DNA of 34,619 bases from Bacillota bacterium (lineage in GTDB: Bacteria > Bacillota > Desulfitobacteriia > Desulfitobacteriales > Desulfitobacteriaceae). Made by a program: the position numbers and the translations under genes. Under the pieces are notes generated by a model. That model worked only from the letters and a program-made list of their open reading frames with translations. It was not told the DNA's origin and did not search any database. Shown in pieces: positions 32,157 to 34,619 of the stretch; within the stretch, counting starts at the first letter, position 1, and each line of letters opens with the position of its first letter. The stretch spans positions 1-34,619 of the forward strand of contig JAJZPA010000012.1 of the NCBI GenBank assembly GCA_021811425.1, in the 5' to 3' direction.

Positions 32157-33503
32157 TCATGCTTTCATGCTGTACCCTTTCTCCGTTCCAGGCAGCCGCT
32201 GCGTCATGGTGTCCCGACTGAAGAACACACCGAGCGTGCCGACGATCATCCCCACAAAGCAGAGGATGAAGGTCGCCCGATAGGCGTTGACAGGGAAGAT
32301 CTTTCCGACCTTGCCATAGGAATCGAGAATGACCCCCATAATTTGCTGGAAGAGCGCTCCCCCGATGAAAAACCAGGGATTATACACGCCAACGGCCGTA
32401 CCCGCAACCTGTTTTGGGAGGAGTTCGGTGATTTGGGCATAGGTCACAACATAGAATCCTCCCGTGAAGCCCATCGCGAAGAAGAGGATACTGAGCAGAG
32501 TCGCATTGAGCGTCCCTGGCGCGAGCACCAAGAGAAGCCAAAGCAACGTGTAAGTTCCTGAACCCAACAACACCACGGTCCGGCGGTTATGGAAAATTCG
32601 ATCCGATAAGACCCCTGCGATGGGGCAGCCGAAAATCATGCCGACAGCCCACATCATTAGGACATTGCTCGCCACCTGTTTGCTAAACCCATAGGTGTCC
32701 ATCATATAGGGAACGCCCCACAGACCCTGAAAACCCATCATGGTCCCATAGACAAAGAACGCATAAATCGCTAAGGGAAAATAGTTGCGACTGGACACGG
32801 CCATTTTCATAGCTCTCCCGGGTGGGATTTCCTCTTCAACCGTCGCACTTGCGCTTGTACTGTCTGCTTGCACCCCGTCGATAGCATCGATGGTCGGCAG
32901 TCCCAGGTCCTGCGGTTTGTTGCGCACTAAGGTAAACGTCAAAATGGCAAGTACGACCGTGACTCCGCCCAGGTAATAAAACGACTCCCTCCAGCCTGCC
33001 TGGGCAACGAGCCAGGCCAAAGGAGCTGAAGCCGCCAAGGCGCCAATATTTCCAACCGTCAGCAAAGCACCCGTTAACGTCGCAAACTCATGCTTTCTAA
33101 ACCATACCGCCAAAATCTTCATCACAGGAATATAAACCACTGCCACCCCGATCCCCATGATGCCCCTGCCGACCAAGGCAATGTCATAAGACTGGGCGGC
33201 TCCAAATAAAACCGTCCCCACTCCCGCGATGAGGATGAAGATGCTGACCGCCCGCCGTGGGCCGAGGTAATCGGACAACAGCCCGGACGGAAACTGCATG
33301 ACTGCGTAAGGGTAAAAATAAGCAGCGGACAACAACCCTAGGGAGGCCGCATTGATATGGAATGTCTTAACCAGTTCAGGGGAGACCACAGCTGGAGCCA
33401 ACCGATCAAAATAAACAAAGAAATAGACCAACGCCAACATACCATAAGCCAACCAACGGTAGGACAAAACCTTTCTGCGCGTGGTATCCGTTATGACCGC
33501 CAT
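32157..33503 (-). CDS. MFS transporter (12-helix, organic anion type)
   Basis: 448-residue major facilitator with about 12 membrane helices and a longer central loop (about residues 205-235, IDGVQADSTSASATVEEE). The N-terminal part YFDRLAPAVVSPEL and the loop motif SDYLGPRRAVS (2-3 loop) place it near the anion:cation symporter/oxalate-formate antiporter group. It likely imports the acid that the divergently functioning neighbours degrade, since it shares a sigma-54 promoter type and dyad with the ligase operon. ATG at 33503 follows GGAGGG. Substrate not assignable. Confidence 0.9.
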   Translation of the reverse strand: MAVITDTTRRKVLSYRWLAYGMLALVYFFVYFDRLAPAVVSPELVKTFHINAASLGLLSAAYFYPYAVMQFPSGLLSDYLGPRRAVSIFILIAGVGTVLFGAAQSYDIALVGRGIMGIGVAVVYIPVMKILAVWFRKHEFATLTGALLTVGNIGALAASAPLAWLVAQAGWRESFYYLGGVTVVLAILTFTLVRNKPQDLGLPTIDAIDGVQADSTSASATVEEEIPPGRAMKMAVSSRNYFPLAIYAFFVYGTMMGFQGLWGVPYMMDTYGFSKQVASNVLMMWAVGMIFGCPIAGVLSDRIFHNRRTVVLLGSGTYTLLWLLLVLAPGTLNATLLSILFFAMGFTGGFYVVTYAQITELLPKQVAGTAVGVYNPWFFIGGALFQQIMGVILDSYGKVGKIFPVNAYRATFILCFVGMIVGTLGVFFSRDTMTQRLPGTEKGYSMKA

Positions 33504-33590
33504 GTTTTATTCCCTCCATCTCTCTAGCTATCGCCAAGCTTTCCTCCCCACCCTGTTCTGCTCCAGCCTAACCCGATAACCCCTGTACTT

Positions 33591-33631
33591 AAAAAGCCAC
33601 ACCCCCTTTCGCGTCTTGCCAAAGAGGGTGT
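33591..33631 (-). terminator. Terminator overlapping the MFS transcription start
   Basis: Stem ACACCCTCTTT / AAAGGGGGTGT (one G-U pair) with 11-base loop, then GGCTTTTT on the minus strand. It would stop transcripts coming from the activator gene upstream. The first arm ends before the predicted MFS start near 33620, so MFS transcripts would not form it. Confidence 0.7.
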
Positions 33632-33646
33632 GCAAAGTCTGTGCCA
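33632..33646 (-). promoter_or_regulatory. Sigma-54 promoter of the MFS gene
   Basis: TGGCACAGACTTTGC, a full match to TGGCAC-N5-TTGC. The start of transcription would be near 33620, giving a leader of about 115 bases. Confidence 0.9.
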
Positions 33647-33828
33647 CATGTCTAAATATTCTGTCTCTTATTTGATTGTACCCCGTATTGTGCGACCACC
33701 TTCACGTTACAAACCAAAACTCCGCTTAGATTCTGCCTTGTGGCTGAGAAGCAGTCCCAGCAGCTTCCTTAATGCCTTAGAAGTAACGGTTCCCAGTAAA
33801 GTAACGCCTGCGCCCACAGCCTTGAAAC

Positions 33829-33866
33829 TGTATGGTCTGGCGCACGCCTGTATGTTTTCTCATACA
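33829..33866. promoter_or_regulatory. Candidate activator-binding cluster upstream of the MFS promoter
   Basis: Three half sites: TGTATG at 33829-33834, TGTATG at 33849-33854 and CATACA at 33861-33866. The last two form a hairpin-like dyad with a 6-base centre, and the first two are spaced by 20 bases, about two helical turns. The cluster lies about 185-220 bases upstream of the -24 element, a normal distance for enhancer sites. The rest of 33650-33913 holds no gene I can support. Confidence 0.5.
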
Positions 33867-33913
33867 GTAGACTCGCGCCAAATCACCCTTCATATTGGCC
33901 AAGGCCATCCGAA

Positions 33914-34619
33914 TTACGAGAATATGCCATGTTTTTTAAGTTTGTCATAAAAACTACGCCGATTGATCCCGAGCAGGCGCATCGCCAGCGATTTGTTGTT
34001 GCGCGCCTTCTCAAGTGCGAAAAGGATGGTTTCCTTTTCCGTCTGTTCCAGAATCGTCCTTAAATCCAGGCTACCCTGCATCCGTTCGGTTTGGGAATCT
34101 TGGCCATGGCGTAAATACGGGGGCAGCTCATCAACCGTAATCAAGCTGTTGTCACAGAGAAGCACTGCATGTTGAACCACATTTTGCAATTCGCGCACAT
34201 TTCCCGGCCAATGGTAGGCCAGAAAAATCTGCTTCACCTTTTCCGAGAGCCTGATCAGACCCTTCCCCTGCTTTTCACTGTACACTCCTATGAAATACTC
34301 GGCAAACAGCAAGACATCCTCTTGACGCTCCCTGAGCGGTGGTATACTGATAGTTACGACATTGAGCCGATAGTAAAGATCCTCTCGAAATGCGTCATTC
34401 TGAATCAGCGTCTCCAAATCCCGATGGGTCGCCGACAGGATGCGGATATCTACCGGAATAGGACGAGTGCCGCCCACTCTTTCGATCTCTTTTTCTTGTA
34501 CCGCGCGCAGGATTTTAGATTGCATCGCCAAGTTCATATCGCCAATTTCATCGAGGAAGAGCGTTCCTCCATCGGCCATTTCGAACTTGCCTATTTTGCC
34601 GCCCCGCTTGGCTCCGGTA
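33914..34619 (-). CDS. Sigma-54 dependent transcriptional activator (5' part outside window)
   Basis: The window holds the C-terminal 234 residues. It begins within the GAFTGA loop (TGAKRGGKIGKFE), then Walker B LFLDEIGDMNLAMQ, GGTRPIPVDIRILSATHRDLE, RLNVVTISIPPLRER, WPGNVRELQNVVQHA and a Fis-type helix-turn-helix (NKSLAMRLLGINRRSFYDKLK). The sensory domain is outside the window. Position next to two sigma-54 promoters with shared dyads makes it the best candidate activator of the MFS gene and the CoA ligase operon. Codons were read upstream of the first Met at 34579 because the frame stays open to the window edge. Confidence 0.95.
   Translation of the reverse strand, partial: TGAKRGGKIGKFEMADGGTLFLDEIGDMNLAMQSKILRAVQEKEIERVGGTRPIPVDIRILSATHRDLETLIQNDAFREDLYYRLNVVTISIPPLRERQEDVLLFAEYFIGVYSEKQGKGLIRLSEKVKQIFLAYHWPGNVRELQNVVQHAVLLCDNSLITVDELPPYLRHGQDSQTERMQGSLDLRTILEQTEKETILFALEKARNNKSLAMRLLGINRRSFYDKLKKHGIFS

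Noticed and set aside
33650-33828. Decayed transposon gene between the activator and the MFS promoter
   Set aside because: A short open stretch on the minus strand has no recognisable motif and all frames contain early stops; treated as intergenic regulatory DNA.
33630-33950. 106-codon plus-strand frame in the promoter region of the MFS gene
   Set aside because: It overlaps the sigma-54 promoter, candidate enhancer sites and the 3' end of the activator gene, and has no family resemblance or ribosome site.

Overview
The window reads as a chromosome segment from a low-oxygen or anaerobic Gram-positive bacterium of the Desulfitobacterium/Desulfosporosinus/Peptococcaceae kind. This is inferred from a valS T-box leader, a cobalamin riboswitch ahead of a cbiMNQO cobalt transporter, a Rex redox repressor, enhancer-dependent sigma-54 regulators, strong GGAGG ribosome sites with GTG/TTG starts, and several acyl-CoA dehydrogenase/Etf genes. 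Species cannot be fixed from the sequence alone. Almost all genes lie on the minus strand; only the DUF4143 ATPase, the chemotaxis receptor and the PII gene are on the plus strand. No tRNA, rRNA or CRISPR array was seen.

Layout. 1-3531: a NasA/NapA-type molybdopterin nitrate reductase (cut by the window edge) directly behind a PAS-AAA-Fis sigma-54 activator. 3704-10800: cimA, rex, folC and valS, each step with recognisable promoters, a terminator or the T-box leader. 10840-13910: a palindromic repeat, a DUF4143 ATPase and a sensor-less chemotaxis receptor. 14012-17214: a PII protein converging on amtB, then an unusual membrane-anchored GltB-like flavoprotein. 17398-19739: a thiolase/acyl-CoA dehydrogenase pair. 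19801-21618: an IS200/IS605 element with intact tnpB and predicted omegaRNA but an internally deleted tnpA, abutting a fragment of an older, different tnpB. 22073-22595: an AbrB-type/RelE-type toxin-antitoxin pair. 22789-25990: cbiMNQO with its riboswitch and attenuator. 26010-34619: a catabolic cluster (CoA ligase, HpaB/AbfD-family flavoprotein, acyl-CoA dehydrogenase, EtfB, EtfA), an MFS transporter, and the 3' part of a second sigma-54 activator.

The most interesting part is the last cluster. Both the five-gene operon and the transporter have consensus -24/-12 sigma-54 promoters (32021-32036 and 33632-33646), and upstream of each sits the same TGTATG/CATACA dyad, a good candidate for the binding site of the neighbouring activator. 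The two redox enzymes of the operon have lost the residues that define their best-known relatives: the AbfD-like protein lacks the cluster His, Tyr, Lys and Glu of 4-hydroxybutyryl-CoA dehydratase, and the acyl-CoA dehydrogenase has Gly where the catalytic Glu should be. Gene order (ligase, ACAD, EtfB, EtfA) resembles the caffeyl-CoA reductase operon, so a substrate-induced pathway that activates and reduces or rearranges an unsaturated or aromatic acid is a reasonable but unproven reading.

Other items worth checking are a hairpin that would bridge a distant Shine-Dalgarno sequence to the PII start codon, a GltB-like protein without its iron-sulfur cysteines, and a dispersed 20-bp repeat that encodes the last residues of CbiO.
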